From positions 1 to 64,000 of the forward strand of contig NYWU01000020.1 of the NCBI GenBank assembly GCA_002685255.1: a stretch of DNA of 64,000 bases, read 5' to 3'. The translations under genes and the position numbers were made by a program. Shown here piece by piece: positions 21,032 through 32,392 of this stretch; the first letter of the stretch is position 1; every line of letters begins with the position of its first letter. This stretch comes from Idiomarinaceae bacterium. Its GTDB lineage: Bacteria; Pseudomonadota; Gammaproteobacteria; Enterobacterales; Alteromonadaceae. The notes beneath the pieces were generated by a model. It searched no databases and was not told where the DNA came from. It saw only the letters and a program-made list of their open reading frames with translations.

Positions 21032-23323
21032 TTGCCATTGCGTTACAAAGTTGCCAAAGCATCCGCTGTCTTATTTACACTCTTCAGCGCATCAGTTTCT
21101 GCTCAGCAGGCGCTCACGAGTGTGTGCTCAGCGCGTTATAGTCAGTGGAGTTTCGAGGAACCCAAATTTGACGTTTCCGAGCAACTGCCGGGCAGCATCT
21201 TAGTGCATTCAGATAACTCGAACGTCAGTAACAACGGCGAAGCTCTGTTCACCGGCAACGTCAGCATCCGTCAGGACGGTCAATGGCTCCTCACGGAGTC
21301 TGCACGGATTAATCAAGAAAAACAAACCATTGATGCCAATCAAGGCGTGTTGTTTTCAGATGGTTATATTCAAGTAAAAGGTAACTCATTCAACTACAAC
21401 GGTGTGTCATCAACCGCAGAGTTACGTGATACTAAATATCGAATGAAAAGTACGCAAGCGCGGGGGCAAGCTCAGTTGCTGCGTTTATCAGAGCAACATG
21501 TCAACCTGTTTTCTTCGAGCTTTACCACCTGCCCAACCGATGATCCCGCTTGGAAGCTCACAGCGGATCGTATTGAGATCAGCCAAGATGAAGACTTTGG
21601 CGAGGCTTGGGGTGCTAAAGTTGAGCTTTTCGATATCCCGGTGATTTATCTACCGTATTTTACCTTCCCGGTGAACGACAAACGCAAAACAGGCTTTCTC
21701 TACCCGACGATAGACACCTCGTCTATTAATGGCTTAGAGGTCGAGGTGCCTTATTACTTTAATATTGCGCCCAACATGGACGCCACCTTAGCGCCTGTTT
21801 ATATCAGTAAACGCGGCACGATGTTGAAGTCAGAGTATCGATTCCTGACTGATAATTACGGTGGTCAAATTAATCTAGAATACTTACAAAATGATTCGCT
21901 ACGACTCGATAATGCTGACCGTTATTTATGGCATATCGATCAGCAAGCACAATTTGGCGATCACTGGCGCGCCTATGTCGACGCAACTCAGATTTCTGAT
22001 GATAACTACCTCAATGACTTTGGGAGCGATTTTGCAGGTAGAGCGGACACACACTTGTACCGTGTCGCACAAGTAGATTACTTGAACGACAATTTCTTTG
22101 CCCGTATACGCACTGAAGATTATGAGTTGCTCGGCCAGTATCAAAGCCCGTTCCGAACCCTCCCGCAACTATCGATGCGTTACGACCAAGGTAGCTATAC
22201 GGGGATTAATTGGGCTGTCGAAAGCGAGCTCACTTACTTTCAAAACCAAGATGACGCTAATCAATACGCAACGCGTGCGCACCTTGAGCCGAGCTTAAGT
22301 TATTCGGTCGAAGCGCCAGCTTATGATGGTGAAGCCGAATTTTCCTATCTCTACACGCACTATCGTCAGGAGCGCCCGAGCACTGAGTTGTCAGATTCAG
22401 TCTCACGCTCGCTTCCACGCGCACGACTTCGCGGTCGTTTGCACCTTGAGCGCTTTTTTGATGGTGACGACGGATCGTATCGCCAAACTTTAGTACCTCA
22501 AGTTCAGTATCTATATGTACCGTACGAAGACCAGTCAGATATTGGCATTTACGATACAACCTTGATGCAAGATGACTATTATGGTCTTTTCCGGGCGCAG
22601 CGATACTCGGGCTTAGATCGCATTGCAGAAGCCAACCAGATCACCTATGGTGCCACCACAAGTATCTTTGATCAGCGTGAACGTGAGTTGTTACGCTTTG
22701 CGTTTGGTCAAATCTACTATTTTGATGAAAGCCGTACCGAACTGTTGGAACAGAACACCGCGCGCACTTCGAGCAATACCGAATGGGTTGCCGACTTAAC
22801 TTGGGCGATAACACCCAACTGGAGTGTGAAAAGCGCAATACAGTACGACACGGAACTAAACCAGACGAGAAAGAGTCAGACCGCTGTAGAGTATCGTTTT
22901 GATAATAAAAACCTCGTCCAGATTAATCATCGCAAAGCAACGAATATCTTGAACAGCGATATTGAGCAAGTCGGGGCGCAAGCGGTTTGGGAAATTAACA
23001 ATCAATGGCAGGTCGCAGCCAACGTTTACTACGATTTAGTTAATAGTCGTACTAACGACGCTATTTTAGGTGTTCAATATAGCAGTTGTTGCTGGGCATT
23101 AAGAGTTAGTGCGTATCGTCGTATTAACCTTAATCTTGAACCGGCAATGGCTGGCACCGCTAACGCTGGCATGATGCAAAACACATTTGCGGCACCAGAG
23201 TTTGACAATGGTGTCAGCTTACAGTTTATTATCAGCGGCCTTTCAAGCGACGGAAGCAGTCTTATCGAAATGCTTGAAAAAAGCATTTACGGCTACAGAC
23301 GACCTTTTTACTTAAGTAACTAG
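21032..23323 (+). CDS. lptD: LPS-assembly protein LptD
   Basis: TTG start; OstA-like repeats (GEALFTGNVSIRQDGQWLLTESARI), beta-barrel, conserved Cys incl. SSCCW pair; upstream of surA. Confidence 0.95.
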   Translation: MPLRYKVAKASAVLFTLFSASVSAQQALTSVCSARYSQWSFEEPKFDVSEQLPGSILVHSDNSNVSNNGEALFTGNVSIRQDGQWLLTESARINQEKQTIDANQGVLFSDGYIQVKGNSFNYNGVSSTAELRDTKYRMKSTQARGQAQLLRLSEQHVNLFSSSFTTCPTDDPAWKLTADRIEISQDEDFGEAWGAKVELFDIPVIYLPYFTFPVNDKRKTGFLYPTIDTSSINGLEVEVPYYFNIAPNMDATLAPVYISKRGTMLKSEYRFLTDNYGGQINLEYLQNDSLRLDNADRYLWHIDQQAQFGDHWRAYVDATQISDDNYLNDFGSDFAGRADTHLYRVAQVDYLNDNFFARIRTEDYELLGQYQSPFRTLPQLSMRYDQGSYTGINWAVESELTYFQNQDDANQYATRAHLEPSLSYSVEAPAYDGEAEFSYLYTHYRQERPSTELSDSVSRSLPRARLRGRLHLERFFDGDDGSYRQTLVPQVQYLYVPYEDQSDIGIYDTTLMQDDYYGLFRAQRYSGLDRIAEANQITYGATTSIFDQRERELLRFAFGQIYYFDESRTELLEQNTARTSSNTEWVADLTWAITPNWSVKSAIQYDTELNQTRKSQTAVEYRFDNKNLVQINHRKATNILNSDIEQVGAQAVWEINNQWQVAANVYYDLVNSRTNDAILGVQYSSCCWALRVSAYRRINLNLEPAMAGTANAGMMQNTFAAPEFDNGVSLQFIISGLSSDGSSLIEMLEKSIYGYRRPFYLSN

Positions 23324-23334
23324 TGGTACAAATA

Positions 23335-24633
23335 ATGAAACAGTTAGTTAAATTCAGCACTTCAATCAGCATCGCTTTGATGATGTGCGTAACAGCAACG
23401 GTGGCTCAAGCACAGCAAGTGTTAGACCGCGTAGCCGTTATCGTTGATGATGGTGTCATTTTGGAAAGCCAGATTGAGCAGTTAATAAAACAAGTCAAAC
23501 AATCAGACAACTTTTCAGCGGCTAATGCACCCTCGGACGAAGTGTTGCGTACCCAAGCAACCGAGCGATTAATTCAGCAAGAACTGCAACTGCAGATGGC
23601 TGAACGTATGGGTATCGAGGTATCTGAAGCACAACTCGATCAAGCAATCTCACGTGTTGCACAAGACCGTGGTATGAGTGTTGATGAGTTGCGTGAGACC
23701 ACGGTTGCATCGGGCCAAAGTTGGCCAGCTTTCCGTGAACAGATTAAAACTGAAATTATCACCAGTCAGGTTGAGCGTGCCTCGGTACAACGTCGCGTAT
23801 CGGTTACGCCGCAAGAAGTCGAAAACTTAGTTAATCTAATTGAACAAAATAACTCGTCACCTACCGAGTACCGTTTGCAGCAGATCTTGATTGGCGTTGA
23901 TTCTGAGGCGTCGAGTGAAAAGCAAGAAGCGGCTAAACGTCGAGCGGAAGCCGTCATCGACCGTTTAAACGAAGGTGATGACTTTTCGCAACTGGCTATC
24001 CGCTCTTCATCAGGCTCAAATGCCTTGGACGGCGGTGACTTAGGTTGGATGACTGAAAACACGATGCCAACGCTGTTTGCTGAAGTTGTCAAAGGTAAAG
24101 GCAAAGGCGAGATCATCGGTCCTATCCGCAGTGGCGTCGGGTTCCATATCTTACGTGTCGCGGATAAACGTGGTGAACAAGTTGTTGAAGTGCAAGAAGT
24201 TGAAGCACGTCATATTCTCATCAAGCCATCAGTGATTTTGTCGGATAATAAAGCAAAAGAGATGCTAAGCGAGTTTCGTCAGCAAATCATGGATGGCGAG
24301 AAGACCTTTGCTGAACTTGCTAAGGAGCACTCTGCCGATCCGGGCTCTGCATCACGAGGTGGTGACCTAGGTTGGTCACGTCCTGATCGTTACGCTGAAG
24401 AGTTCAAACAACAAGTCAGTACACTTGAGAAGGGCGTCATCAGCGAGCCTTTCCGGACTCAATTTGGTTGGCACATTGTCGAAGTGATGGATCGTCGTAC
24501 CCTTGACGCGACGCAAGAAAGTAAGCGAGACAAAGCTTATCAAATGCTGTTCTCTCGTAAGTATCGTGAGGAAGTCGACACCTGGCGCCAAGAAATGCGT
24601 GATCGTGCATACGTTCGCGTAGTAGCTAAGTAA
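23335..24633 (+). CDS. surA: Peptidyl-prolyl cis-trans isomerase / chaperone SurA
   Basis: [20 protein letters not shown], two parvulin domains (HILIK...GGDLGW). Confidence 0.96.
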   Translation: MKQLVKFSTSISIALMMCVTATVAQAQQVLDRVAVIVDDGVILESQIEQLIKQVKQSDNFSAANAPSDEVLRTQATERLIQQELQLQMAERMGIEVSEAQLDQAISRVAQDRGMSVDELRETTVASGQSWPAFREQIKTEIITSQVERASVQRRVSVTPQEVENLVNLIEQNNSSPTEYRLQQILIGVDSEASSEKQEAAKRRAEAVIDRLNEGDDFSQLAIRSSSGSNALDGGDLGWMTENTMPTLFAEVVKGKGKGEIIGPIRSGVGFHILRVADKRGEQVVEVQEVEARHILIKPSVILSDNKAKEMLSEFRQQIMDGEKTFAELAKEHSADPGSASRGGDLGWSRPDRYAEEFKQQVSTLEKGVISEPFRTQFGWHIVEVMDRRTLDATQESKRDKAYQMLFSRKYREEVDTWRQEMRDRAYVRVVAK

Positions 24634-24634
24634 C

Positions 24635-25621
24635 ATGCGTCCACTGCTTGCCTTTACCCCCGGCGAACCCGCCGGGGTTGGCCCCGATTTAGCCGTAATG
24701 ATCGCGCAACAGGATTGGAATGCGGATATTGTTGCCATAGCCGATAGCGACTTGCTGAAACAGCGAGCGACGGAACTCAACTTACCATTGACTTTGGTGC
24801 CCTACGACGGGACTCGACCTACCTCACCCATGCAGCCTGGTCAGCTGTTTATTAAACATGTTCCGCTGGCCACGCCGGCTATTGCTGGTGAGTTAAATGT
24901 TGCCAACGGTCAATATGTCGTAGAAACCCTAACGATTGCATCTGATGGCAACTTAACTGGAGAATTTGACGCTATCGTTACCGGCCCCGTACATAAAGGC
25001 ATTATTAATGAAGCGGGTGTCGCTTTTTCAGGTCATACTGAGTTCTTTGCTAACAAGGCCGACCGGTCTGACGTTGTTATGATGCTTGCAACAGAGGGAC
25101 TTCGCGTAGCGCTAGTAACCACTCACATTCCTCTTGCGTACGTGGCAAAAGCCATCACAGCGGAGCGCGTGGAGAAAATCATCAGTATTTTACATGATGA
25201 TTTGAAGCAGAAATTTGGTGAGCAGGAACCCAATATATTAGTGTGTGGTTTAAATCCGCATGCGGGTGAAGGTGGACATCTCGGTCACGAGGACGAAGCC
25301 ATTATTGCGCCAGTAATCAGAAAACTTCAAAGAGATGGTATGCACGTCTCGGGCCCTTACCCTGCTGATACATTATTTCAGCCTAAATACTTAGAATCAG
25401 CTTCGGCGGTTGTTGCTATGTATCACGATCAAGGGCTGCCTGTGTTAAAGTATAAGGGCTTTGGTAAAGCCGTGAACATCACCTTAGGACTGCCTTATAT
25501 CCGCACATCAGTGGATCACGGCACTGCTTTGGATATGGCGGGCAGCCCAGACATTAATCCGGGCAGTTGTCAGCTCGCGATTCAGACAGCAATTGATATG
25601 GTAAATAACTCAAAACTATGA
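24635..25621 (+). CDS. pdxA: 4-hydroxythreonine-4-phosphate dehydrogenase
   Basis: [55 protein letters not shown]. Confidence 0.96.
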   Translation: MRPLLAFTPGEPAGVGPDLAVMIAQQDWNADIVAIADSDLLKQRATELNLPLTLVPYDGTRPTSPMQPGQLFIKHVPLATPAIAGELNVANGQYVVETLTIASDGNLTGEFDAIVTGPVHKGIINEAGVAFSGHTEFFANKADRSDVVMMLATEGLRVALVTTHIPLAYVAKAITAERVEKIISILHDDLKQKFGEQEPNILVCGLNPHAGEGGHLGHEDEAIIAPVIRKLQRDGMHVSGPYPADTLFQPKYLESASAVVAMYHDQGLPVLKYKGFGKAVNITLGLPYIRTSVDHGTALDMAGSPDINPGSCQLAIQTAIDMVNNSKL

Positions 25622-26427
25622 GCAAAACTCACTTAGGGCACCGAGCGCGTAAGCGGTTTGGTCAAAACTTTTTAAATGACGAGAACATCATTGAATCGAT
25701 CGTCGATGCGATTCATCCGCTGAATGGCGAAAACCTAGTTGAAATTGGACCCGGTCTTGCGGCCTTGACGGAACCTGTTGCTGAGCGCTGTGAGCATTTA
25801 CGTGTAGTCGAACTCGACCGTGATCTGGCGGATCGTTTAGAGTCGCATCCGTTTCTCAGCAAACACTTAGAAGTGATTCGCGCTGATGCCATGAAAGTCG
25901 ACTTTAAAGAGTTCGCTTCTCCCGAACATAAGCTACGCGTCTTTGGCAACTTACCGTACAATATCTCCACACCACTAATATTTCATTTACTACAGTTCAG
26001 TGATCATGTTGAAGATATGCACTTCATGCTGCAAAAAGAAGTTGTGGATCGCTTAACAGCGGAGCCTGGCAGTAAGACCTATGGCCGCATCAGCGTCAGT
26101 GTGCAACAGCGTTGCGAGGTACAAAAGGTACTGGATGTACCGCCCGAGGCATTTACACCGCCACCCAAGGTAGAGTCCGCGGTGGTTAGGCTGCGTCCTT
26201 ATTCTGTGAGTCCTCATCCAGTTAAAGACGTCAGTCAATTACAATCATTGTGTTTGACAGCTTTTAATCAAAGACGTAAAACAATTAGAAACAATCTCAA
26301 AAAGCTCATTGATGATACGCAATTAGAAACACTCGGAATAAACCCAAGTGCTCGTCCCGAGACACTTTCGGTTGCAGACTATTGTCGAATCTCTGATTGG
26401 CTGACGGATAACCAGAAGTCCCTATGA
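25618..26427 (+). CDS. rsmA: 16S rRNA (adenine1518/1519-N6)-dimethyltransferase
   Basis: [52 protein letters not shown]. Confidence 0.97.
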   Translation: MSKTHLGHRARKRFGQNFLNDENIIESIVDAIHPLNGENLVEIGPGLAALTEPVAERCEHLRVVELDRDLADRLESHPFLSKHLEVIRADAMKVDFKEFASPEHKLRVFGNLPYNISTPLIFHLLQFSDHVEDMHFMLQKEVVDRLTAEPGSKTYGRISVSVQQRCEVQKVLDVPPEAFTPPPKVESAVVRLRPYSVSPHPVKDVSQLQSLCLTAFNQRRKTIRNNLKKLIDDTQLETLGINPSARPETLSVADYCRISDWLTDNQKSL

Positions 26428-26801
26428 CGGTAAAAACACAGGTTCAAATCGAAGTTACTACACAATATATCGCGGCACAATCAAACCCGAGCCAGGGTCA
26501 GTACGTGTTTTCGTATACCATTACCATCAGCAACAATGCTGCTCATGACGTTACCCTGAAAAGCCGCGAGTGGCGCATTACCGACGCAGAGGGTAAAGTA
26601 ACTCGAGTCGCAGGCGAAGGCGTTATTGGTCAACAACCGTGCATCACCCCAGGTGACTCGTTCACATACACCAGCGGCACTGTGATAGCGACCCCCGTTG
26701 GGATGATGGAAGGCCATTATGTAATGCTCTCTGAGCACGGCGAACAGTTCAAAGTAGCTATTCCGTCATTTCGCCTAGCTATTCCAAATATTATCCACTA
26801 G
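26424..26801 (+). CDS. apaG: ApaG (Co2+/Mg2+ efflux protein family)
   Basis: [53 protein letters not shown]. Confidence 0.95.
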   Translation: MTVKTQVQIEVTTQYIAAQSNPSQGQYVFSYTITISNNAAHDVTLKSREWRITDAEGKVTRVAGEGVIGQQPCITPGDSFTYTSGTVIATPVGMMEGHYVMLSEHGEQFKVAIPSFRLAIPNIIH

Positions 26802-26805
26802 TGTA

Positions 26806-27618
26806 ATGGCGACCTATTTAGTTGGCGATATCCAAGGCTGTTACGCAGAGCTAATGGAGCTTCTTGATGAAGTCGGCTTCTCCAGCAAAACGGATTCACT
26901 ATGGTGCGTCGGAGATATTGTTGCTAGAGGTCCGGACTCTAAGGCTGCTTTAGATTTTTTTGTAGATAGCGGTGCCGCGGTTAATACCGTGCTAGGTAAC
27001 CACGATCTGAACTTGCTCGCTGTGTTAATGGGCTCACGTGAAGTTAACCCTAAAGACAAACTCAATGCGATCGTCTCATCTACCCGTCGCTTAGACTATA
27101 TCGACTGGATACGAGAGCAGCCCTTGCTGCATCATTTCGAGCAGCACAATACGTTATTGAGTCATGCAGGTATTTATCCTTTTTGGTCTACCGCGCAAGC
27201 CAAAACATTGGCATCAGAAGTTACGCAATCACTCAAAAGTGATGCGATGCCAAGCTTGGTTGAACACATGTTTTCTAATCAACCAAACAATTGGTGCTCA
27301 AGTCTCAGCGGATTTGACCGATACCGATTTATAATCAATGCGTTTACGCGCATGCGCTATTGCAGCGATACCGGTGAACTGGATTTTCGCCGTAAAAACC
27401 ATCCACAACAAGACACGGATGCTCAGTGGAAACCATGGTTTGAATTGTCCCAGAGGAGTGAGCGTGTTGTCTTCGGACATTGGGCAGCACTGATGGGAGA
27501 AACTCAAAACACGAAATATGTTGGGTTGGACACCGGTTGCGTATGGGGTCAGTACATGACGCTGTTTCATTTAGAACAACAAAGATACTACACACAACCG
27601 TCCCAATCCCAATCGTAG
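26806..27618 (+). CDS. apaH: Symmetrical bis(5'-nucleosyl)-tetraphosphatase
   Basis: MATYLVGDIQGCYAELMELL, VGDIVARGPDS, LGNHDLNLLAV. Confidence 0.96.
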   Translation: MATYLVGDIQGCYAELMELLDEVGFSSKTDSLWCVGDIVARGPDSKAALDFFVDSGAAVNTVLGNHDLNLLAVLMGSREVNPKDKLNAIVSSTRRLDYIDWIREQPLLHHFEQHNTLLSHAGIYPFWSTAQAKTLASEVTQSLKSDAMPSLVEHMFSNQPNNWCSSLSGFDRYRFIINAFTRMRYCSDTGELDFRRKNHPQQDTDAQWKPWFELSQRSERVVFGHWAALMGETQNTKYVGLDTGCVWGQYMTLFHLEQQRYYTQPSQSQS

Positions 27619-27643
27619 TTATAGCGATGCTGAGGATTGTCTT

Positions 27644-29644
27644 ATGAAAATTACTGTCGCAATGCGGGTTATTGGTGGCTTCGCGCTTATTACCTTGCTT
27701 TTGCTCGTTATCAGCTTGAGTTCGTTGTTCAATATCAACAGCATAGGCTCATCGGTTGAACGTCTTAATGATAAAGCCGTTCCAGCACTCGAGAGCGTTG
27801 CCGGACTCAAAGTGGATGTACTTCAGTTAGGCGCCTTGCAAAGCGAGACCTATTACGATGAAACCATTGACCAATTGAACACTCATACAAAGAGTTTCGA
27901 TAGCACGCGTCAACAATTCTCAACGTCCTTAGATGAAACCATGAGCTTGATTCGGGGTGAGGGCTACTCCAAACTGGTTGAGCAGCTTGAAGCCGATGCG
28001 AGCCGCTATGTAGACTCGATTGATACGTTGTTTGCTCAACAACGTAAATACCTTGAACTCGAGCAAACGGCGAACGATCAGTTAGACCAAATCGCATTCA
28101 ATATCGACGACGCTTCTATTATGATGCTAGACACCTCTGATATGTCAGAGGTTCCCGAAGTAAAACAGCTTGCTCGCTCAATAGAGTCGTCTTTATCCTC
28201 ACTGGTCACACTCATGTATGACCTTAGTAAAGCTGATGCGATTGACCGTGCCGAAGTGATTCAAAGCGAAATTGGTATTAACATCGATTCATTACGCCCT
28301 CGCTTAGAAAGTCTGGAGTCCGCTGCAACCGCTGATACCGAGCAATTGGTCACCGATGGGCTTGAACTTATCCGCGGAGCGCTCGGCAACCTTCAAGGTG
28401 CTGGTTCTTATCCTGATAATATCGTGAACCGCCTAAAAACACGTGCGACGGAAGAGCAAACACTCGCTAAGTCAAAACAGGAGTTAGATGGTTTAATCGA
28501 GCTTGCAAACGAGTTGCAAGCGGCAGTGCGCAACATTGCGGACGAGACCCGTACTAACGTTGAGTCTTCTATTTCTACTTCTAGCTGGATCAACAGTATT
28601 CTGACTGTGGTCTCTATCGCATTAGCCGTGATCATATCGTGGATAACAGTACGCAGTATCAGCAACCCACTCAGCAAAGTTAACCACATGCTCAATATCA
28701 TGGCCGAAGGTAACCTAACTGAGCGTGTCTCTTATGACTCACAGGACGAGTTTGGCACATTGGCCGAAAATACCAACAAGCTCACTGACAACCTGCGCAA
28801 ATTGATTGAGGGTATTGCTAACCGTGCAACTCAGCTCGCGACTGCCGCGGAAGAGTCTTCGAGCGTATCAGACCAAACCACGCGCTCTATAGAAGAACAA
28901 CGTAGCCAGATCGAGCAAGTCGCGACGGCCACTCAGGAAATGAACAGTACAGCAAGCGAGATGGCGAGCGGTGCTGACCAAGCTCTGGCAGAGATTCAAC
29001 ACTCTGATCAGGAGGCCAAGCGTGTACGGGGCATTTCTGAGCAAAACCGTTCAACGATTGAACAATTGGCAAAAGAAATCGAAGGTGCATCGTCGGTTAT
29101 TAACCAGCTTTCGGAAAACAGCAAAAACATCGGTGGCATTTTGGATGTTATCCGGGGCATTGCAGACCAGACCAACTTATTGGCGCTTAACGCGGCAATT
29201 GAAGCGGCACGTGCAGGCGAGCAAGGTCGCGGGTTTGCGGTGGTTGCCGATGAAGTACGGACCTTGGCAAGCCGGACACAAGAGTCAACCGAAGAGATCC
29301 AAAGTATGATCGAATCACTTCAGACCGACTCTCAACGCGCGGTTGAGGTTATGGAACGTGGTCGTGCACAAGCTGAGCAAAGCGTACAGCAGACGGATGA
29401 CGCAGCCTCAGCATTGAATGCTATTACCGAATCGGTTCACCAAGCAGCTGATAGCAGTAACCACATTGCCAGCGCGGCACAAGAGCAAAGCCGCACGGCT
29501 CACGACATCAGTGAACGCCTTGAAGCGATTGTCTCGATTGCAGAGCAAACTGCGTCGGGTTCTAAACAAACTGCGCAAGCCTCTAATGAGGTCGCTAAGT
29601 TGGCGGATGAGTTACAAGACTCCATTAAGAGCTTCACCGTTTAA
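27644..29644 (+). CDS. Methyl-accepting chemotaxis protein
   Basis: Two TM segments, HAMP, signalling hairpin IADQTNLLALNAAIEAARAGEQGRGFAVVADEVRTLA. Confidence 0.95.
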   Translation: MKITVAMRVIGGFALITLLLLVISLSSLFNINSIGSSVERLNDKAVPALESVAGLKVDVLQLGALQSETYYDETIDQLNTHTKSFDSTRQQFSTSLDETMSLIRGEGYSKLVEQLEADASRYVDSIDTLFAQQRKYLELEQTANDQLDQIAFNIDDASIMMLDTSDMSEVPEVKQLARSIESSLSSLVTLMYDLSKADAIDRAEVIQSEIGINIDSLRPRLESLESAATADTEQLVTDGLELIRGALGNLQGAGSYPDNIVNRLKTRATEEQTLAKSKQELDGLIELANELQAAVRNIADETRTNVESSISTSSWINSILTVVSIALAVIISWITVRSISNPLSKVNHMLNIMAEGNLTERVSYDSQDEFGTLAENTNKLTDNLRKLIEGIANRATQLATAAEESSSVSDQTTRSIEEQRSQIEQVATATQEMNSTASEMASGADQALAEIQHSDQEAKRVRGISEQNRSTIEQLAKEIEGASSVINQLSENSKNIGGILDVIRGIADQTNLLALNAAIEAARAGEQGRGFAVVADEVRTLASRTQESTEEIQSMIESLQTDSQRAVEVMERGRAQAEQSVQQTDDAASALNAITESVHQAADSSNHIASAAQEQSRTAHDISERLEAIVSIAEQTASGSKQTAQASNEVAKLADELQDSIKSFTV

Positions 29645-29661
29645 ATTAGGTGCTCGCACAC

Positions 29662-29695
29662 AAAAAAGGCTTGCCTTCTGGGCAAGCCTTTTTTT
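29662..29695. terminator. Bidirectional Rho-independent terminator
   Basis: AAAAAAGGCTTGCC-ttctg-GGCAAGCCTTTTTTT between convergent MCP and tyrS. Confidence 0.92.
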
Positions 29696-29709
29696 ATCGC
29701 CATCGCGAA

Positions 29710-30912
29710 TTAAACAAAGATAATTTTAGCAAATTTGCGCTTTCCGACTTGATATACACCTGAATCTTCTTTGGTGCACATCAGTTTGGTATCAGTGATT
29801 TTCTCACCATCGCGCTTAACCGCCGACTGTTTAATCATGCGCATCGCATCCGATGTCGATGACACCAAACCAGCCGCTTTCAATGCATTACCGATCGCAA
29901 TACCTTGATCGCCTGCTTCAACCTCTACTTCTTCGATATCGTCCGGAATCGCATTTTTCTGGAAGCGTTGAATAAAGTCCTGCTCGGCCTTATCCGCTGC
30001 TTCCTCGTTGTGGAAGCGTGCAATGATTTCCTTAGCGAGCAATACTTTTATATTACGCGGATTTTCCCCATTAGCGACTTGTTGTTTGAAGTCCTCGATT
30101 TGCTCTAATGGCCGGAAACTCAGTAACTCGAAATAACGCCACATAAGCTCATCCGATACTGACATCACTTTACCAAACATTTCATTGGCTGGCTCGGTGA
30201 TACCAATATAGTTATTCAGCGACTTTGACATTTTTTGAACACCGTCGAGCCCTTCGAGTAGCGGCATCATGATGACCGTTTGCGGGCGCTGACCCTCTTC
30301 TTTCTGCAGTTCACGTCCCATCAACAGGTTAAAGCGCTGGTCGGTTCCGCCCATTTCGACATCGGCTTTCAGTTCAACAGAATCCCAGCCTTGCACCAGC
30401 GGATAAAGGAACTCATGAATAGCGATCGATTGATTGGCTTGGTAACGCTTTTTAAAGTCATCGCGTTCTAACATACGGGCCACGGTCTGACGTGCCGCGA
30501 GCTTGATCATTCCGTCTGCACCAAGGTTGTTCATCCATTCTGAGTTAAAGCGAATCTCTGTTTTCGCCGGATCGAGAATTTTAAAAACCTGTTCTTTATA
30601 AGTTTCAGCATTAGCCAACACGTCCTCTCGGGTGAGAGGCTTACGTGTAACATTCTTACCCGTAGGGTCCCCAATCATGCCAGTGAAATCACCGATCAGG
30701 AAAATCACTTTGTGACCATAATCCTGAAATACCCGCAGTTTATTAATTAAGACCGTGTGGCCTAAGTGTAAATCCGGTGCTGTCGGATCAAAGCCAGCCT
30801 TGATAATCAGAGGTTTACCCTGCTCTAGCTTCTCAGCAAGTTCACTCTCGATAAGGACTTCATCGGCACCGCGTGTAATTTCTGCTAAAGCTTCGGCCAC
30901 CTGAGGGGTCAT
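29710..30912 (-). CDS. tyrS: Tyrosyl-tRNA synthetase
   Basis: [28 protein letters not shown]-terminal S4-like domain. Confidence 0.96.
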   Translation of the reverse strand: MTPQVAEALAEITRGADEVLIESELAEKLEQGKPLIIKAGFDPTAPDLHLGHTVLINKLRVFQDYGHKVIFLIGDFTGMIGDPTGKNVTRKPLTREDVLANAETYKEQVFKILDPAKTEIRFNSEWMNNLGADGMIKLAARQTVARMLERDDFKKRYQANQSIAIHEFLYPLVQGWDSVELKADVEMGGTDQRFNLLMGRELQKEEGQRPQTVIMMPLLEGLDGVQKMSKSLNNYIGITEPANEMFGKVMSVSDELMWRYFELLSFRPLEQIEDFKQQVANGENPRNIKVLLAKEIIARFHNEEAADKAEQDFIQRFQKNAIPDDIEEVEVEAGDQGIAIGNALKAAGLVSSTSDAMRMIKQSAVKRDGEKITDTKLMCTKEDSGVYQVGKRKFAKIIFV

Positions 30913-31063
30913 TGAGCCAATCTCCTACGTCGTGAATAAAGTGTAAAAGTGCTAGTTTACGCCATTTATAGCCCTGTTTTAACCTCTTTAATACTGGTAT
31001 TCTTGAATTTTTCATATTATCCTCAAGAAAATCGCTTTGGGCGATGTTTAACCAAATAACGAA

Positions 31064-32392
31064 GTGCGCACCCAAATGAATGTTCAAGTAGTACACAAAA
31101 TCAAACAATTTATTGTTGATTTACCGCGTTCTCATAGAGTGCTTATTAGCTCTGTGAGCGCGCTGTTATTCTTATTGCTGTTTGTGCCGACAGAGCAGGC
31201 GACTGCCTCAAAAAATAGCACTAAACCTGAAGAGCTCCTACCCGGACAACGCTATCAGCTTGAGCTGGTATTTGAACCGGAACAGCAGGTCGACAACCAA
31301 CAACCTGAGCTGTTCTGGCAAACCTACGTTGTCAAAAGTGGTGACAGTTTAGCGAAAATATTCGATACCCTCGGCTTTTCAGCGCAACAATTATATCGAG
31401 TTACTAACTCGGGCGATGAAGCTAAAAAGCTACGCAACATGCACCCGGGCGATGAGCTGCGTATTGCGACAGATGACAACGATGAATTGGTGCAGTTGGT
31501 TCATCATATCAGTGGTCTACAAACACTCATTATCACCCGACAAAATGATGACTTTGTGTCTGAAATTGAAACACGTGAAGTCGAAACTCGTACCGAGTTC
31601 GCTCATGCAGTTATCGATAGTAGCTTTTGGAATGCCGCAATGGGTGCCGGCATGACCGATAACCAAATCATGAGCGTGGCAAATATTTTTGGCTGGGATA
31701 TCGACTTTGCTTTAGATCTTCGTAAGGGCGATGAATTTAGCGTGCTTTTCGAGCGTGAGTTTGTCGACGGTGAGTTCGTCGGTTACGGCAAGATTTTAGC
31801 TGCTGAATTTGTTAACCAAGGCGAGTTGTTCCAAGCAGTTTTGAATACTGAGAATGGTCGTTATTACACGCCAGAAGGCCGTGCAATGCGGAAAACGTTC
31901 TTACGCTCGCCGGTCAACTTTACGTATGTAAGTTCTAACTTTAACCCGCGTCGCTTACACCCTGTTACGGGTCGGGTGCGTCCTCATAACGGGACAGACT
32001 ACGTGGCCGCGGTGGGAACACCAGTCATGTCCGCAGGTGATGGAAAAGTTATCAAAGCCAGCTACAACTCGCTTAATGGTAACTATGTTTTTATTCAACA
32101 CGGTGAGCGCTACGTCACCAAGTACCTGCACTTGAGTCGTAAACACGTCAAAACGGGTGATCGTGTATCACAGGGTCAGATCATTGGACGTGTGGGTTCA
32201 ACGGGGCGCGTGACTGGCGCGCATTTGCATTACGAGTTTTTGGTTAACGGTACGCACCGTAACCCGCGCACAGTGGAATTACCTAAAGCTAAGTCGCTTT
32301 CAGAGTCAGAGCTACCGGCATTTAGAACGCATGCCCAACAGCTGGTCGCCGTACTCAACGACAACAAGCGAATCTACCTGGCTATGCGCTAA
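31064..32392 (+). CDS. LysM/OapA-like, M23 family murein DD-endopeptidase (MepM-like)
   Basis: VKSGDSLAKIFDTLG (LysM), HNGTDYVAAVGTPV, HGERYVTKYLHLS, GAHLHYEF (M23). Confidence 0.9.
   Translation: MRTQMNVQVVHKIKQFIVDLPRSHRVLISSVSALLFLLLFVPTEQATASKNSTKPEELLPGQRYQLELVFEPEQQVDNQQPELFWQTYVVKSGDSLAKIFDTLGFSAQQLYRVTNSGDEAKKLRNMHPGDELRIATDDNDELVQLVHHISGLQTLIITRQNDDFVSEIETREVETRTEFAHAVIDSSFWNAAMGAGMTDNQIMSVANIFGWDIDFALDLRKGDEFSVLFEREFVDGEFVGYGKILAAEFVNQGELFQAVLNTENGRYYTPEGRAMRKTFLRSPVNFTYVSSNFNPRRLHPVTGRVRPHNGTDYVAAVGTPVMSAGDGKVIKASYNSLNGNYVFIQHGERYVTKYLHLSRKHVKTGDRVSQGQIIGRVGSTGRVTGAHLHYEFLVNGTHRNPRTVELPKAKSLSESELPAFRTHAQQLVAVLNDNKRIYLAMR

Noticed and set aside
27644-29644. MCP next to apaH as part of a signalling system
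   Set aside because: Single stand-alone chemoreceptor with its own downstream terminator; no partner genes nearby, so no system is claimed.
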